In this document: one piece after another, positions 63,428 through 64,000 of the stretch
Layout of the letters: each line of letters begins with the position of its first letter
Numbering within the stretch: position 1 is the first letter of the stretch
Assembly: GCF_025362475.1 (NCBI RefSeq)
Contig: NZ_JANYGH010000005.1
Coordinates: 62,001-126,000 of the forward strand
From: Mucilaginibacter sp.
GTDB lineage: Bacteria > Bacteroidota > Bacteroidia > Sphingobacteriales > Sphingobacteriaceae
DNA: 64,000 bases
Reading direction: 5' to 3'
Position numbers and translations under genes: made by a program
The notes under the pieces: generated by a model
Database searches by the model: none
Told to the model about the DNA's origin: nothing
The model's input: the letters and a program-made list of their open reading frames with translations, nothing else

Positions 63428-64000
63428 TTATAAAGCAACGGTAGTACTGTTGGTTATCTTCCAGATAGCGGCACCTGGCGTTGGGTAGCTGATGCCGTTT
63501 GTGTTGCCACGAGTTGCTGCATCCTGCCCAAAATGATACAATGGATGGCCTTTATAAACAAGTTGTGTTCTGCCAAAAACATCAATGGTAGTGAACTGGC
63601 TTTTATCAAACACGGATGGAATGCTGGCCACCGCGCTTACTGTGTAAATGGGCCAGGCCACATCATTGCTAAAATCGGGTTTGGTAAAGTTATTTTTATT
63701 GGCCGCATCTTTACTGAACATGTATAATGTGAGGCCGTTGCCATCTGTAATGTATTGTGATACTGCAGTTCCTGCCACACCCTGGTCGGTATATTGCACT
63801 TTATCTAAACCAATTAGCTGCGCGTTACCAAACATAATGGAATAATCAGCTTTGGCAATTGCCCATAGGTTGGCAACCTTATCGCCGTTTGTATCGCCTG
63901 CTTTAGTATCATTCATATAATAATATAATGGCCAGCCCTTATAAGTGCTCTGTTTGCTGCCGTCAGCCCTGTCTATCGTCCCAAAGTCCGATGTGGTTAA
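63428..64000 (-). CDS. Secreted-repeat (YX4D, COG4315-type) protein, partial
   Basis: The frame is open to the right edge, so the start is missing. The visible ~190 residues contain repeats of the lipoprotein-15/COG4315 kind: YKGWPLYYYMNDTKAGDTNGDKVANLW, then YITDGNGLTLYMFSKD, and YKGHPLYHFGQDAATRGNTNG, each with the aromatic and D/G pattern of the YX4D motif. Such proteins are exported and of unknown function. At least four repeat units are likely, given the spacing. The true start and signal peptide are beyond the window. Confidence 0.78.
   Translation of the reverse strand, partial: LTTSDFGTIDRADGSKQSTYKGWPLYYYMNDTKAGDTNGDKVANLWAIAKADYSIMFGNAQLIGLDKVQYTDQGVAGTAVSQYITDGNGLTLYMFSKDAANKNNFTKPDFSNDVAWPIYTVSAVASIPSVFDKSQFTTIDVFGRTQLVYKGHPLYHFGQDAATRGNTNGISYPTPGAAIWKITNSTTVAL

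Overview
The window reads as chromosomal DNA from a Bacteroidota bacterium, most likely family Sphingobacteriaceae (Mucilaginibacter/Pedobacter-like). The reasons are a SusC/SusD pair, TonB-dependent receptors with carboxypeptidase-regulatory-like N-termini, a DUF4249 lipoprotein, LytTR and NarL-type two-component pairs, AT-rich leaders without Shine-Dalgarno sequences, and repeated matches to the Bacteroidota promoter (TTTG, about 19-23 nt, TAnnTTTG). Genus is inference. I see no rRNA, tRNA, insertion sequence, integrase, phage gene or CRISPR array.

Layout. 0-6.3 kb: end of polyphosphate kinase overlapping an exopolyphosphatase, then ubiX, a TM2/SHOCT protein, mtaB, and an overlapping lgt-gtrA-suhB run. 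6.5-8.6 kb: nfu and purB with palindromic repeats around them. 8.9-15.6 kb: a TetR-led tripartite RND efflux operon. 15.7-18.2 kb: DUF4126, an MscS channel and a second TetR. 18.4-25 kb: an overlapping glgX-treZ-treY operon that makes trehalose from glycogen. 25-29 kb: a receiver-only regulator, small unknown proteins, a remnant of an SGNH hydrolase, an AraC regulator and cysQ. 29-42 kb: a polysaccharide-utilisation-like locus with GH3, sugar transporter, fused phosphomannose isomerase-like protein, GntR regulator, (alpha/alpha)6 glycosidase, SusC and SusD. 42-48.5 kb: small unknown proteins, an acyltransferase, a YegI/YegK/YegL-like kinase-phosphatase-VWA triad (the TerY-P arrangement) and a CHAD protein. 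48.7-53.8 kb: three tandem AidA/PixA-like proteins beside a five-gene operon of two unknown proteins, a multi-pass membrane protein, a histidine kinase and a NarL-type regulator. 54.3-60 kb: DUF4249 lipoprotein, TonB-dependent receptor, LytTR regulator and a frameshifted histidine kinase. 60.4-64 kb: a DUF1080 protein, a Gfo/Idh/MocA oxidoreductase, a YCII protein and a partial secreted-repeat protein.

Two signals stand out. First, a short structured RNA occurs twice, at about 1.3 kb and 60.2 kb: a covarying hairpin with an identical CTCA loop, an identical 24-nt core, and a covarying terminator-like hairpin. Second, the AidA/PixA-like genes and the neighbouring sensory operon share an 18-nt upstream element, and CAGGTGTTTTT lies at the same distance from a -7 promoter box in both, which suggests one autoregulated system. 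Lesser signals are a leader repeat that could mask the start codon of the sugar transporter, and a repeated ACATATAA motif around the GntR regulator and its probable target promoters.
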